This document shows positions 23,519 through 32,271 of a stretch of 64,000 nucleotides of DNA, in pieces. Every line of letters begins with the position of its first letter. Within the stretch, counting starts at the first letter, position 1. The translations under genes were made by a program, and so were the position numbers. Origin of the DNA: JACQHM01 sp964535215 (GTDB lineage Bacteria > Methylomirabilota > Methylomirabilia > Methylomirabilales > JACQHM01); NCBI GenBank assembly GCA_964535215.1, contig CAZHST010000001.1:62001-126000 (forward strand). The letters are read 5' to 3'. The notes beneath the pieces are model-generated. The model did not search any database, had not been told where the DNA came from, and saw only the letters and a program-made list of their open reading frames with translations.

Positions 23519-24151
23519 ATGGCGCCGGCCGAAAGGATGACACGTTCAGAGACCCTCCAGCGAAAGGACGGGCGAGAGATCATCACGGCGCTCGACCAGG
23601 CGCCCTTCACCCGGCGACACGCGCTCTTCCTCGCCGCCCTGCTTGCCGCCCTGGTCTTCGACTACGCGAAACCGTTTACGATCTCATTCGTGATTCCGGG
23701 GATGCGCGCGATGTGGAACCTCTCCGAGGCCGGTGCCGCCTACCTGCCCGTGGCCGGGCTGTTCGGCACCATGGTAGGTTCAGTCTTCTGGGGGTTCATG
23801 GCCGACCGGATCGGACGCCGGACGACTTTGTTATGGACGGTGGGCATCTTCTCAGCCGCCAGCCTGTGCGGGCTGGCCGTGGAATACTGGAACTCGCTCC
23901 TGGCCTGCTTCGTGATGGGGACCGGGGTGGGAGGCGAGACGCCTATCGTCTTCGCGCTGGCGGCCGAGTATATCCCTGCCAGGCTGCGGGGGCGCACGCT
24001 CCTGTTCCTGGGCATCGTCGGCTCAACCGGAGGTTACGCGCTGGCTGCGCTCATCGCGACGGCCATGGTACTGGCCGTAGCGGGCGTGGAGACGCGGGGC
24101 CGGACCCTGGAGCAGATCAAGGGAGGCCAGTCCCATGACACGTATGATTGA
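23519..24151 (+). pseudogene. MFS transporter with large internal deletion
   Basis: 210 residues: a normal MFS N-terminal half (FDYAKPFTISFVIPGM, GFMADRIGRRTTLL, YIPARLRGRTLLFLG) runs to about helix 5-6 and is then joined in frame to the extreme C-terminus of a sugar-transporter-like MFS protein (VETRGRTLEQIKGG). About 230 residues are missing against the usual 430-460. It is therefore probably inactive, though the frame is intact; an assembly join cannot be excluded. Start uncertain (ATG 23486 or 23519); it overlaps the next HMA gene. Confidence 0.65.
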
Positions 24152-24371
24152 GTTTGCGGTTACCGGTGAGCAGAAGATCCACTGCGCGGGCTGCGAGGAG
24201 CGGATCGGGAATGCCCTCCGGCGCCTAGCCGGCATCCAGGATGTTAAGGCCAGCGCCCAAACCCAGCGGGTGGTGGTGACCATTGACCTCACCCAGGTCC
24301 GCCCAGACCAGGTGCAGGCGAAGCTGGAGCAACTGGGCTACCAGGTGAGATCCCAGGAGGGTTCCCGATGA
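24135..24371 (+). CDS. HMA-domain metal chaperone (CAGC)
   Basis: 78 residues forming a single HMA domain: FAVTGEQKIHCAGCEERIGNAL, GIQDVKASAQTQRVVVTID, LEQLGYQV. His replaces the usual Met-x before the first Cys (IHCAGC). CopZ-type proteins deliver Cu+ to the adjacent P-type ATPase; the stop overlaps the ATPase start (ATGA), which supports that partnership. Confidence 0.85.
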   Translation: MTRMIEFAVTGEQKIHCAGCEERIGNALRRLAGIQDVKASAQTQRVVVTIDLTQVRPDQVQAKLEQLGYQVRSQEGSR

Positions 24372-26866
24372 GCACCCGCTCTCCGAACAGCCAGAGCAAC
24401 GTGGCGGCGCGGACGAACGCACCGGAGGCCTTCGTCATAGCGGATGGAACCGAGAAGCTCCAGGTCAAAATCGGCGGGATGGCCTGCTCCTTCTGCATTG
24501 CCAGCATCACGAAGGCGCTGGGGCGCATGGAGGGCGTCTACGAGGTCAACGTCAGCTTAGCCCACGAAGAGGCGCTGATCACATACGACCCGACGAAGGT
24601 CACGTCGGCCCGGCTTAAGGAAACGCTACGCGACCTCGGCTACACCGTGCGCGATGCCAAGAAGGTCCGTACCTTTGAAGAGGAAGAGGCTGAACTCCGG
24701 CGCGAGCGAGACAACCTCCTCCTGGCGGCTGGGTTCTCCGCCATGGCGATCGGCGCGATGATCCTGATGTGGCTCGATCTCCTACCCCCGCAAGCGTGGC
24801 CGTCCCTGTTCTGGCTCCTGCCGATCCTGGCGCTTTCGACAATCTTCGGGCCGGGCTGGCCCATCCTGACCATGGCCTGGGCGAGCCTCCGCCGGGGTAT
24901 CCTGAACCAGCATGTCCTCCTGGAGTTCTGCGCCTTCGCCGGGCTCATCGGCGGCTTCCTGGGCTATCTCTCCCCCGACTTCCCCCTGCACGACTTCTTT
25001 GCCGTCGCGGTCTTCGTGACCACCTACCACATCCTCTCGGGCTACGTCTCGCTCTTGGTTCGCACCCGTAGCTCGCAGGCCGTGCGCAAACTCTTGGCGC
25101 TGGTACCGCCCACCGCGCGCGTCGTGCGCGATGGCCGCGAAGAAGAAATCCCGCTTGAAGAGGTCCAGCCCGGTGACCTGGTCCGCATCCGTCCCGGTGA
25201 GTCAATCCCGGTTGATGGCGAAGTCGTCAAGGGCGCATCCAGCGTGGACGAGAGCCTGGTGACGGGCGAGTCGATCCCCGCGGAGAAGGGGTCGGGGGAC
25301 ACGGTGATCGGCGGCTCGGTGAACCAGATCGGCACGCTGCTTGTCCGGGTGACAAAGGTCGGCGAGGAGAGCTTCCTCCAGCAGGTGGCGCGGCAGGTTG
25401 AGGAGGCGCGGGCCTTAAAGCCCGGGATTCTGGTGCTGGTTGATCGCATCCTCCAGGTCTACGTCCCGGCCGTGCTCGGCTTCGCCGGGGCCGCTGTCCT
25501 GATCTGGACCCTTGGTGCGTGGCTGGTGACCGGGTCCCCGGACTGGGCCCGGGCCCTTTATGCCGCCCTGGCCGTGCTCGTCATGGGCTATCCCTGTGCT
25601 CTAGGGATGGCAACCCCGCTGGCGATGATCCGCGGCGGGGGGATGGCCGCCGAGCGGGGCATCCTGATGCGCTCGGCCCAGGCCTTCCAGGCCCTCAAGG
25701 ATGTCCGGAAGGTCGTGCTCGACAAGACCGGGACGATCACGCGCGGGAAGCCGGCCGTGGTCGAGGTCGTCGCCCTGGCCGGGTATGAGAAGACCGAAGT
25801 GCTCCGCCTGGCTGCCGCCGCCGAGAGCGCCTCTGAGCATCCCCTGGCCCGGGCGGTCGTGGCCGAGGCCGAAGCTCAGCACCTCCCGCTCCCAGCGGCC
25901 CAAGACTTTCAGGCCGTGCCCGGCCAGGGGGTCACGGCGATGGTCGAAGGGTACCGCGTCGTGGTCGGCAGCCCGTTGTTCCTCGAGGGCAAAGGGATCG
26001 ACTTGGGACCGGCGCGAAAGCAGGTCGAGACGCTGCAGGCCTCAGGTCACACGGTCATCGCCCTGGCGGTGGACGGGAAGCCGGCAGCTTTGATCGCCAT
26101 CGCCGACCAGATCAAACCAGACGCCAGGGAGGCGATCCAGCGTCTGCGGGCAGCCGGATTGGAGCCGGTGATGCTGACCGGCGACAACGCCCGGACGGCC
26201 CGGGCGGTGGCCGAGCAGGTGGGTATTCCCGAGTATCGGGCTGAGGTGTTGCCCCAGGACAAGGCGGCAGCCGTGCGGGATTTGCAGCGCCAGGGCTCCC
26301 GGGTGGCAATGGTGGGGGATGGCATCAACGACGCCCCGGCCCTGATGCAGGCCGACGTCGGCATCGCCATCGGTGCCGGCACGGACATCGCCATCGAGTC
26401 AGCCGATGTGGTGATCATCGGCGAGCGGCTCAGTGCGGTGGTCGAGGCCTACTCCATTGGCAAGGCTTCCTATCGCAAGACGGTGCAGAACCTGGCACTG
26501 GCCTTTGCCTTCAACGGCATCGGGGTGCCCCTCGCCACAACCGGACTCGTGCACCCGGTCTGGGCGATGATCGCCATGGTCTTAAGCGTCAGCACCGTAC
26601 TGACCAACTCCTTCGCCGGGCGGCTGCTCCCGAAGCGGCGCCGTGGCCGCCTAGCCCAGCTTACGCTCCGGATCACTAACCTGCACTGCGAGCACTGCCT
26701 CGCCTCCATCAAGGAGGCCGCCAGTAAACTCGGCGGCGTTGAGGATGTGACCGGCGATCCGGCCGGGCAGGTCGTCACGATTACCTATCGCGAGGGCACC
26801 GTCGAGCCGGAGGGCATTCGTCAGGCGATCATCGAGCGTGGTTCCAGGTTGTCTAGGAGTCGTTGA
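24368..26866 (+). CDS. Heavy-metal P-type ATPase with YPC motif and N- and C-terminal HMA domains
   Basis: 832 residues. N-terminal HMA (GMACSFC, C40/C43), membrane domain, TGES, DKTGT (D452), SEHPLA and GDGINDAP are intact, so the pump should hydrolyse ATP. The transport-site motif is GYPCALG (about 408-410), not CPC as in Cu+ pumps nor SPC as in P1B-4 pumps, so metal specificity may differ. An additional HMA domain sits at the C-terminus (ITNLHCEHCLASIKEA), which is rare. It is coupled to the HMA chaperone gene. Codon use looks a little different from region 1, and the neighbour MFS gene is damaged, so this part may have been acquired separately. Confidence 0.9.
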   Translation: MSTRSPNSQSNVAARTNAPEAFVIADGTEKLQVKIGGMACSFCIASITKALGRMEGVYEVNVSLAHEEALITYDPTKVTSARLKETLRDLGYTVRDAKKVRTFEEEEAELRRERDNLLLAAGFSAMAIGAMILMWLDLLPPQAWPSLFWLLPILALSTIFGPGWPILTMAWASLRRGILNQHVLLEFCAFAGLIGGFLGYLSPDFPLHDFFAVAVFVTTYHILSGYVSLLVRTRSSQAVRKLLALVPPTARVVRDGREEEIPLEEVQPGDLVRIRPGESIPVDGEVVKGASSVDESLVTGESIPAEKGSGDTVIGGSVNQIGTLLVRVTKVGEESFLQQVARQVEEARALKPGILVLVDRILQVYVPAVLGFAGAAVLIWTLGAWLVTGSPDWARALYAALAVLVMGYPCALGMATPLAMIRGGGMAAERGILMRSAQAFQALKDVRKVVLDKTGTITRGKPAVVEVVALAGYEKTEVLRLAAAAESASEHPLARAVVAEAEAQHLPLPAAQDFQAVPGQGVTAMVEGYRVVVGSPLFLEGKGIDLGPARKQVETLQASGHTVIALAVDGKPAALIAIADQIKPDAREAIQRLRAAGLEPVMLTGDNARTARAVAEQVGIPEYRAEVLPQDKAAAVRDLQRQGSRVAMVGDGINDAPALMQADVGIAIGAGTDIAIESADVVIIGERLSAVVEAYSIGKASYRKTVQNLALAFAFNGIGVPLATTGLVHPVWAMIAMVLSVSTVLTNSFAGRLLPKRRRGRLAQLTLRITNLHCEHCLASIKEAASKLGGVEDVTGDPAGQVVTITYREGTVEPEGIRQAIIERGSRLSRSR

Positions 26867-26901
26867 TGGATGGACAAGAGATGGCATGAGGAGGGGAGCC
26901 C

Positions 26902-27408
26902 ATGACCCGTAACCTGCTTGTGACCGCGCTGGTGGCGGTGATCATCGCCGGCTTCGTGCTGGCCACGAAAGCCTTGACAGGGTCTGTCGCCCCGCCGATC
27001 AAAGGCTATCTGGAGGGACAGGCCATCCGCTTCATCCACACCGAGGCGTCGGACCTCAAGGTCGCCGAGCTGCTGACCAAAATGAAGGATTCGCCGGTTG
27101 TGCACGTGCCGTCCCTGGCCCAGGCGCCCGAGGCGATGCTCGCCAACGTTTACGTCTTCAAGAACGGCATTAAAGGTGGCGGGCCGTTGGGGTTTCAACC
27201 GGACGTCTTTGATCATCCACCGGGGACGAATGGGTATAGCCCGTTGCGCCGGCTGATCCTGGTCACCTGGAAGGACGAGGGGTCTGCTCGCGTCCTGAAG
27301 ACCGTGGCCGAGGTGAAGGAGGCCGCGGCCAAGGGGGAGATCACGCTCGAGCGGACCGGTGTGGTCATCAACATGCCGCTGCTGACCTGGCCGGGCGGAC
27401 GAAGATAG
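26902..27408 (+). CDS. Secreted DUF7482-like protein
   Basis: 168 residues with an N-terminal signal or anchor. The body has the repeated pattern I associate with DUF7482-type proteins: VYVFKNGIKGGGPLGFQPDVF, DHPPGTNGYSPLRRLILVTW and TGVVINMPLLTWPGG. No function is established. It follows the P-type ATPase by 35 bp with an AGGAGGGG RBS and probably belongs to the same transcript, suggesting a metal-related extracytoplasmic role. Confidence 0.6.
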   Translation: MTRNLLVTALVAVIIAGFVLATKALTGSVAPPIKGYLEGQAIRFIHTEASDLKVAELLTKMKDSPVVHVPSLAQAPEAMLANVYVFKNGIKGGGPLGFQPDVFDHPPGTNGYSPLRRLILVTWKDEGSARVLKTVAEVKEAAAKGEITLERTGVVINMPLLTWPGGRR

Positions 27409-27786
27409 CATGTATGTCCACGAAGGGCGCAGCCGCTCTGGGGCCGTCCCTTGTTGCTGAAGGGCCAAAGGCGAACCCCTTCGGTCTCGCACCCCTTGGC
27501 TTTCTGGTCCCTATCTGGGCCGCCGCCCAGAGTCTCCCGGATGTGGCGATCATGCTCAACTCTTCCCGGCTCCTTTGGCCCGCCAGGGCCAGCCGCTGAC
27601 CTTAAGGCCCGCCCTATCAAGCGGGAGTTTATCGAGGGGCGGCTTTCGTATCTCGACACCGTCTCGGAGTTGAACATCGCCGTGGCCGATCGGGAAGAGG
27701 CCGCAGGCACCCCGCTCATCGAGACAGGGAAGGGGTCATCATGATCCGTTTCAAAAAGCTCTGAGGTGCAATAAAATGATGGGGAA
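27409..27786 (+). other. Non-coding or decayed stretch, 378 bp
   Basis: Open frames at 27414-27599 and 27451-27744 exist on the + strand, but neither has a good RBS, recognisable domain or consistent coding character; the second ends in a more protein-like stretch (FIEGRLSYLDTVSELN). It may be a remnant of a gene. No terminator or repeat was recognised. Confidence 0.4.
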
Positions 27787-28179
27787 ATGAGCGGATGGTC
27801 GATTCTCGCTGGATTACTTGGAATCCTTGGCACAGGGGTTGCGATGGCCTCCCTCACGCGAAGGGAGGCCAGCCCGCGCCCTGAAATCCCCTGGCTCGTG
27901 GGGATTGCTGCCCTTTTCCCGGCCTGGCTTCTCGCCTTCCTTGATCTCCTGGGGCGTTCGAGTGGACCGCGGCCTGAGAAAGTCTTAAGCCTCTCATGGA
28001 TCCTGACATCGTCTGTTGCCCTCCTCGGGGTCATTGCCACGGACCAGATAGTCAAGCGCCTTCGGGAATCAGGCCGTACGCGTCACCCGGGGATTTACTG
28101 GCTCCTTGGCGTCGTGGCCCTCCTTCCCGCCTGGGGGATCGCTCTCTTCGCCTTAAGCAGGATCCCCCCGACAAAATAG
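27787..28179 (+). CDS. Four-helix membrane protein, unknown
   Basis: 130 residues arranged as two similar halves, each with two hydrophobic helices and a W-L-x-G-x-x-A-L-x-P-A-W element (WLVGIAALFPAW and WLLGVVALLPAW), so it is an internal duplication. No charged catalytic or metal motifs. Not recognised. It converges on the PPOX gene with only 20 bp between them. Confidence 0.55.
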   Translation: MSGWSILAGLLGILGTGVAMASLTRREASPRPEIPWLVGIAALFPAWLLAFLDLLGRSSGPRPEKVLSLSWILTSSVALLGVIATDQIVKRLRESGRTRHPGIYWLLGVVALLPAWGIALFALSRIPPTK

Positions 28180-28199
28180 AAGGGGCCTCCTCTTCTCTC

Positions 28200-28604
28200 C
28201 TACAGTCCCCAACTGAAGACCTTCTGGATCTTGACCTCGACAATTACCGATTCCCCTTCTTCCAGCGCGGCCTGGCTCTCGTACTGAAGGTACTTCTGGT
28301 ACAGGAGGCGGCGGATCGTGCGGAAGCGGGGGCCCCGGGGGATGAGGGTGGCCTCGCCCTGGACCATGACGCCTTTCAAGCCTTCCCAGGCCTCAGTATA
28401 GTCATCGAACGTGAGGGCGATACGGGGATTGTGCTCAAGGTTTCTCACCTTTTTGGCGTCGGCGGCCGTGGCGAAGTAGAGCTTGTTGTTGTCTAAAAGG
28501 GGGCAGACCGGGACATTGTGCGGCATCCCATCCTCGTCCACCGTGGCCACACGGCAGACCCTGGCAAAGCGGATGAAATCAGCCTCAGCTTTCTTTAGAC
28601 GCAT
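28200..28604 (-). CDS. Pyridoxamine 5'-phosphate oxidase-family flavoprotein
   Basis: 134 residues forming one split-barrel FMN/F420-binding domain: FARVCRVATVDEDGMPHNVPVCPL, KLYFATAADAKKVRNLEHNPRIALTF, GVMVQGEATLI. Small members of this FDOR/PPOX superfamily bind FMN, F420 or haem and often protect against oxidative stress; the present one lacks features that would settle the cofactor. Its start overlaps the end of the epimerase gene by 20 bp, so they share a transcript. Confidence 0.82.
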   Translation of the reverse strand: MRLKKAEADFIRFARVCRVATVDEDGMPHNVPVCPLLDNNKLYFATAADAKKVRNLEHNPRIALTFDDYTEAWEGLKGVMVQGEATLIPRGPRFRTIRRLLYQKYLQYESQAALEEGESVIVEVKIQKVFSWGL

Positions 28605-29517
28605 GGAGGTCCCTCCCTGACGTTTTTCCCAAGAGGTGTCGGAGCGCCCCTTCCAGCTCCGGGTGACGGAACCGATATCCCGTGGCTAAGAGCTTGGCGG
28701 GCTCCACGCGAGCACTGGCCAGGAGCAGGGCGTCGGCCATCTCGCCGAAGGCCAGCCGGGCGGCGAAGGCCGGCATGGGAAACGGGGTGGGGCGTCCGAG
28801 CACCCGCCCTAAAGTCTTGGTGAATTCCCGATTCGTGACAGGATGGGGCGCCACGGCGTTGACCGGCCCCCGGAGGGTATCGGTGAAGAGGGCATGGTGG
28901 ATGGCAGAAACGGCATCGTCCAACGCGATCCAGCTCCAGTACTGGCTTCCCCTCCCCACGATTCCCCCCACCCCCAGCCGGAACGGCAGGAGCATTTTGG
29001 CAAGGGCTCCCCCTTTTGGACTGAGGACCAGCCCGAACCGAAGGTGCACCACCCGGATCCCCCTTTGAACGGCCAAATCTGCCGCCGCCTCCCACTCGCG
29101 GCAGACCTCGGCCAGGAAGCCCGAACCGGGGGCACTTTCCTCGTGGAGGATCTCTTCCCCACGATCACCGTAGTAACCGGTGGCGGAGGCACATACCAGG
29201 ACGTTAGGTGGTTCTGGGAGCCGGGCAAGGGATTCGGAGAGGAGGCGGGTCCCTTTGACCCGGCTGTCACGAATCCTGGCCTTTTTCCCGGCCGTCCATC
29301 GCCCCGCAATGTTTTCCCCGGCGAGGTGTACCACGGCGTCCAACCCTGTGAGGCCGGCCATCTCCAAGGTGCCTGCCTCAGGATCCCACCGGATTGCCGC
29401 CTCCCCGGGTTTGGGCTCTGCCCGGACGAGACGGATGACACGGTGACCCTCCCTCGTGAGGACGGGGATGAGGGCCGATCCGATAAGCCCCGATGCCCCT
29501 GTCACCAAAATGGTCAT
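28585..29517 (-). CDS. TIGR01777/YfcH-family SDR epimerase-like protein
   Basis: 310 residues. N-terminal Rossmann motif TGASGLIGSALIPVL, then VVHLAGENIAGRWT, SATGYYGDRGEE (with the YxxxD-type variation of this family in place of classical YxxxK), the EFTKTLGRVLGRP and DUF1731-like C-terminal region. The family is widespread and its substrate unknown, although a cell-division or sugar-nucleotide role is often proposed. Full length. Confidence 0.88.
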   Translation of the reverse strand: MTILVTGASGLIGSALIPVLTREGHRVIRLVRAEPKPGEAAIRWDPEAGTLEMAGLTGLDAVVHLAGENIAGRWTAGKKARIRDSRVKGTRLLSESLARLPEPPNVLVCASATGYYGDRGEEILHEESAPGSGFLAEVCREWEAAADLAVQRGIRVVHLRFGLVLSPKGGALAKMLLPFRLGVGGIVGRGSQYWSWIALDDAVSAIHHALFTDTLRGPVNAVAPHPVTNREFTKTLGRVLGRPTPFPMPAFAARLAFGEMADALLLASARVEPAKLLATGYRFRHPELEGALRHLLGKTSGRDLHASKES

Positions 29518-29550
29518 CAGTCCTCCGCTGAGCAGGGCCCAGTGGGGTTC

Positions 29551-30423
29551 CTACTTTCCGGCGATCCAGGACTCCACGATAGCAGGGTTTTTGTCCATCC
29601 AGGTCTTGGCTGCTTCCATCGGGGTCTTCTTTTCAACATTCACCAGATAGTCCATCTCGGCCACAGCCTCAAGGCCGAGGTGGATCCGTCGGAGGGTTTC
29701 CACCGTCCTGGCCGGGACCTTGCTGGGGAAGTCCTTGTGGGCTACAAGGACACCCTTGTTCATCCCGCCGAGCAACCCTTTGGGCTCCAGGAGCGGGCGG
29801 ATGGGATAGGTTTTGTTCAGGTACTGCGGTGTCCAGAGGGGAATAACCACCCAGCGTCCTTCTGCGATGGCCCTGGCGGCCGCAGTCGCCATGTCCTGCC
29901 CTGTGCCCGTGAGAAGTTTGTAGCCGGCCTTTTCAAGACCGTATTCAGCCATCATCTTCCGTGAAGCGATCATGAGGCCTGAACCTGGTCCGATCCCCTG
30001 GATCGTCTTCGTCATCTTTGCGACCACCTCAGGTTTCACCAGGTCTTCCACAGACTTGACGGCCGCCTCGGGTACATAGGCCGGGACGCCCCAGAACAGA
30101 TGGGCCCCTTCGTAAAGGGTTGCCAGCTCAATCGCCTGATCCTTGTACTGACGCCAGTAGGTTGCATGGGCCTCCGGTAGCCAGGCTGCGGCCAGGAGGT
30201 CCACCTCGCCTCGGCCCAGCATGGGGAAGATCTCCTCGTGGGCGCCTTCCCTGACCTCCACGGTGTGACCAAGCTGCTCCAGAACCCTTTGGATGACGGC
30301 CCCGGTGACCGCATAAAAGCTCAGCTTGATCTGTCCCAGCACCACCTTCTGCCCTGCAAAAGCCACGGTTGCGGTGAAGATGAAAAGCATCATCAGGCAT
30401 GCAAGATACTTGAATGATCGCAT
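29551..30423 (-). CDS. Glycine betaine/proline-type ABC substrate-binding protein, orphan
   Basis: 290 residues from ATG 30423 with a signal peptide ending VAFA. The mature part is an OpuAC domain: VVLGQIKLSFYAVTGAVIQRVL, LLAAAWLPEAHATYW, GIGPGSGLM, GRWVVIPLWTPQYLNKTYPI and a C-terminal KTWMDKNPAIVESWI. Aromatic residues that cage quaternary amines are present in those segments. No permease or ATPase gene adjoins it, so it must share a transporter encoded elsewhere or has been recruited to sensing. Confidence 0.87.
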   Translation of the reverse strand: MRSFKYLACLMMLFIFTATVAFAGQKVVLGQIKLSFYAVTGAVIQRVLEQLGHTVEVREGAHEEIFPMLGRGEVDLLAAAWLPEAHATYWRQYKDQAIELATLYEGAHLFWGVPAYVPEAAVKSVEDLVKPEVVAKMTKTIQGIGPGSGLMIASRKMMAEYGLEKAGYKLLTGTGQDMATAAARAIAEGRWVVIPLWTPQYLNKTYPIRPLLEPKGLLGGMNKGVLVAHKDFPSKVPARTVETLRRIHLGLEAVAEMDYLVNVEKKTPMEAAKTWMDKNPAIVESWIAGK

Positions 30424-30526
30424 GGTTTCCCCCTTTTTGTCAGGCTTCTCTTTGGAAGAAACGTAGCCCAAACAGGGCAGGAGTGTCAAGGAGTTCTGGT
30501 TGCCGGTTTTTCAGGCTGATGCGGCG

Positions 30527-30555
30527 TTGTCTTGTTTCAGGAGGTGTGATATAAC
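30527..30555 (+). promoter_or_regulatory. Promoter of the EF-hand gene
   Basis: TTGTCT (30527-30532), 17-bp spacer, TATAAC (30550-30555), about 87 bases before the ATG in the divergent gap between the betaine-binding and EF-hand genes. Confidence 0.55.
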
Positions 30556-30641
30556 AAAACACGTCTGTAGAGTTTCAGGAGCGACGGTTTGAGGAAGGGA
30601 ACTTGGCTTGAACCAACGCGCTCGAAAGACAGGAGAAAGCG

Positions 30642-30944
30642 ATGAGGAGAAGATGGGCGGTGTGCCTTGTGATCGGCCTTGGGGTAGCGGTGGCCTTTCC
30701 TAACCTTTCCTTTGGGCAGGCGCAGCAAAGACAAGTTGATCGCTTCTTCGAAGAGGCCGATGCCAACAAGGATGGAAAGCTTTCCGAGGAAGAGCTCACG
30801 ACCTACATGCAAGCCATGGCCAAAAGGCGGGCCCAGCAGATGTTTCAGAAGGCCGACACCAATAAGGATGGGTTTGTCACAAAAGAGGAGCTTCACAAGT
30901 TAAGGGCGGGAAGAAGGGGAATGATGATGGAGCATGAGAGGTAA
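30642..30944 (+). CDS. Secreted EF-hand calcium-binding protein
   Basis: 100 residues with a signal peptide (cleavage near SFGQA). Two canonical EF-hand loops, DANKDGKLSEEE and DTNKDGFVTKEE, have all the D-x-[DN]-x-[DG] and twelfth-position Glu ligands. The C-terminus is basic and Met-containing (RRGMMMEHER). It stands alone between non-coding gaps. Role is probably Ca2+-dependent binding or stabilisation in the periplasm; partner unknown. Confidence 0.85.
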   Translation: MRRRWAVCLVIGLGVAVAFPNLSFGQAQQRQVDRFFEEADANKDGKLSEEELTTYMQAMAKRRAQQMFQKADTNKDGFVTKEELHKLRAGRRGMMMEHER

Positions 30945-31314
30945 AGAGAGGGCGGGAGCTCCAAGGGAACGACCTCATAACCCCTTCACAGGTTTGACCG
31001 CTTGGCCCATGCATCACGTTAGTCTATGAGACTTTCAGTCCCTTTGGGGGATGCTGATGTCCCATCGGGTTCTTTCCTTTTTTTCAAAGGATTGACCCAT
31101 TTGGGCCTCTCCGATGGGGCAGGGATGTCCCACTCCGGGCCCCTTCCCCTTTCTCTCCATCTTTTTCCTGCCGCTGCTGAAGAAGCATTTTCTCCTTTCC
31201 TGTTCAGAGGTTAGCGTAAGATCTCCTCCTGAGGGGTTGGCTGGCACCCTCGTTGCATATCTTTCCTTATGGAAGATTGTGAAAAGTTGCTCAAATTTTT
31301 GAGGAGGCCCTGTG
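30945..31314 (+). other. Intergenic region, 370 bp
   Basis: No plausible gene on either strand; short open frames (31026-31214, 31114-31302) lack RBS and coding character. The stretch is richer in T and C than its surroundings. A GAGGAGG RBS ends it, ahead of the acetyltransferase. Confidence 0.5.
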
Positions 31315-32013
31315 ATGACCGTTCTTCTTTCTCTCTTTCATAAGCCCAGGGTGAAAACCGTCACCCTTCCCACCGGGAAGGGGAGGGTCCATATCGTAGC
31401 CTCCTGTCCGGCTGACCTCCTCCAGACCCTCACGGTGGACCAGGGAATTGGGGCCTTCGGCCACTATGCCCCATCGGCCCCTGCCCTCCAGAAGGAGGCC
31501 CTTCTCAAGGTCGCCCATATGGAAGGGGGAAGGGTGGTTGCCGCTTACACCGATGACAAACGGTTGGTGGGCTACATCGCCTTCCACCCGCCGGATCCCA
31601 GGACCCGTTTCGGACAACTGGCATCGGAGAGGGTAGTGGAGCTGGGCGGGATTGAGGTGGCGAGGGGGTGGCGGGGCTTGGGGATTGCCAAACGGATGCT
31701 GAAAGTCGCCTTTGCCAAGGGAGCCTTCAGGGACAAGATCGTCTTCGCTGCGGGTTACCGCTGGTGCTGGGACCTTGAGGGGACGGACCTGGAGGTGGGC
31801 CGGTACCGACGGATGATGCAGCGCCTCTTCGAGCGGTACGGTTTCCGGGCCTTCGTCACCGACGAGCCAAATATCGCGGAGGATCCCCTGAACCTGTTTG
31901 TCGTCAGGGTCGGCCGCCTGGTCCCGAAGGCCCGTTTTCGGGCTTTTCAGGCCCTGCTGGTGACCGGGACGCCTGGGGCCGGAAGGGGTGGACGCCTTGC
32001 CCGGGGAAGGTGA
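31315..32013 (+). CDS. AcuA-like GNAT acetyltransferase
   Basis: 232 residues from ATG 31315. The central region has GNAT features: HMEGGRVVAAYTDDKRLVGYIAF, then VELGGIEVARGWRGLGIAKRML with the R-G-x-G-[IL]-[AG] acetyl-CoA loop. The C-terminal part (YRWCWDLEGTDLEVGRYRRMMQRLFERYGF) matches AcuA-type acetyltransferases, which in Bacillus acetylate and switch off acetyl-CoA synthetase. The CBS/ACT protein encoded 540 bp downstream resembles AcuB, strengthening the call. Confidence 0.78.
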   Translation: MTVLLSLFHKPRVKTVTLPTGKGRVHIVASCPADLLQTLTVDQGIGAFGHYAPSAPALQKEALLKVAHMEGGRVVAAYTDDKRLVGYIAFHPPDPRTRFGQLASERVVELGGIEVARGWRGLGIAKRMLKVAFAKGAFRDKIVFAAGYRWCWDLEGTDLEVGRYRRMMQRLFERYGFRAFVTDEPNIAEDPLNLFVVRVGRLVPKARFRAFQALLVTGTPGAGRGGRLARGR

Positions 32014-32046
32014 TGGATCTTGCCGGGAAGAAGGGAGGTGAGGAGC

Positions 32047-32229
32047 GTGGAGCTGCTCGAGTACTTTCCTTATGGTGAGGTGGCGACCGAAGCCCCGTCC
32101 CCATGGGCGGTGGGTATCCTCCTCGCCATCCTCGTTGCCGCCGTCATCGGGATGATCTTTGCCATCTCCACGGACAAGGCAATGATCGCGGAGGCCGAGG
32201 AACAGGAGGAGCACCGGAAAGCCGCTTGA
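32047..32229 (+). CDS. 60-residue single-helix membrane protein (twin 1)
   Basis: GTG start after AGGTGAGGAG. Layout: acidic N-terminus with LLEYFPYGEVATEA, one transmembrane helix (AVGILLAILVAAVIGMIFAI), and a charged tail ending EEHRKAA. Same length, topology and last four residues as the next gene, so the two are probably diverged tandem duplicates. Family not recognised. Confidence 0.6.
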   Translation: MELLEYFPYGEVATEAPSPWAVGILLAILVAAVIGMIFAISTDKAMIAEAEEQEEHRKAA

Positions 32230-32271
32230 GGGCCCACCTTTGAACCCTGGTGGTCAAGGAGGTGAGGAAGA

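Noticed and set aside
27414..27744. Two overlapping small open frames after the DUF7482-like gene
   Set aside because: No RBS, no recognisable domain, and they overlap in different frames. At most a gene remnant.
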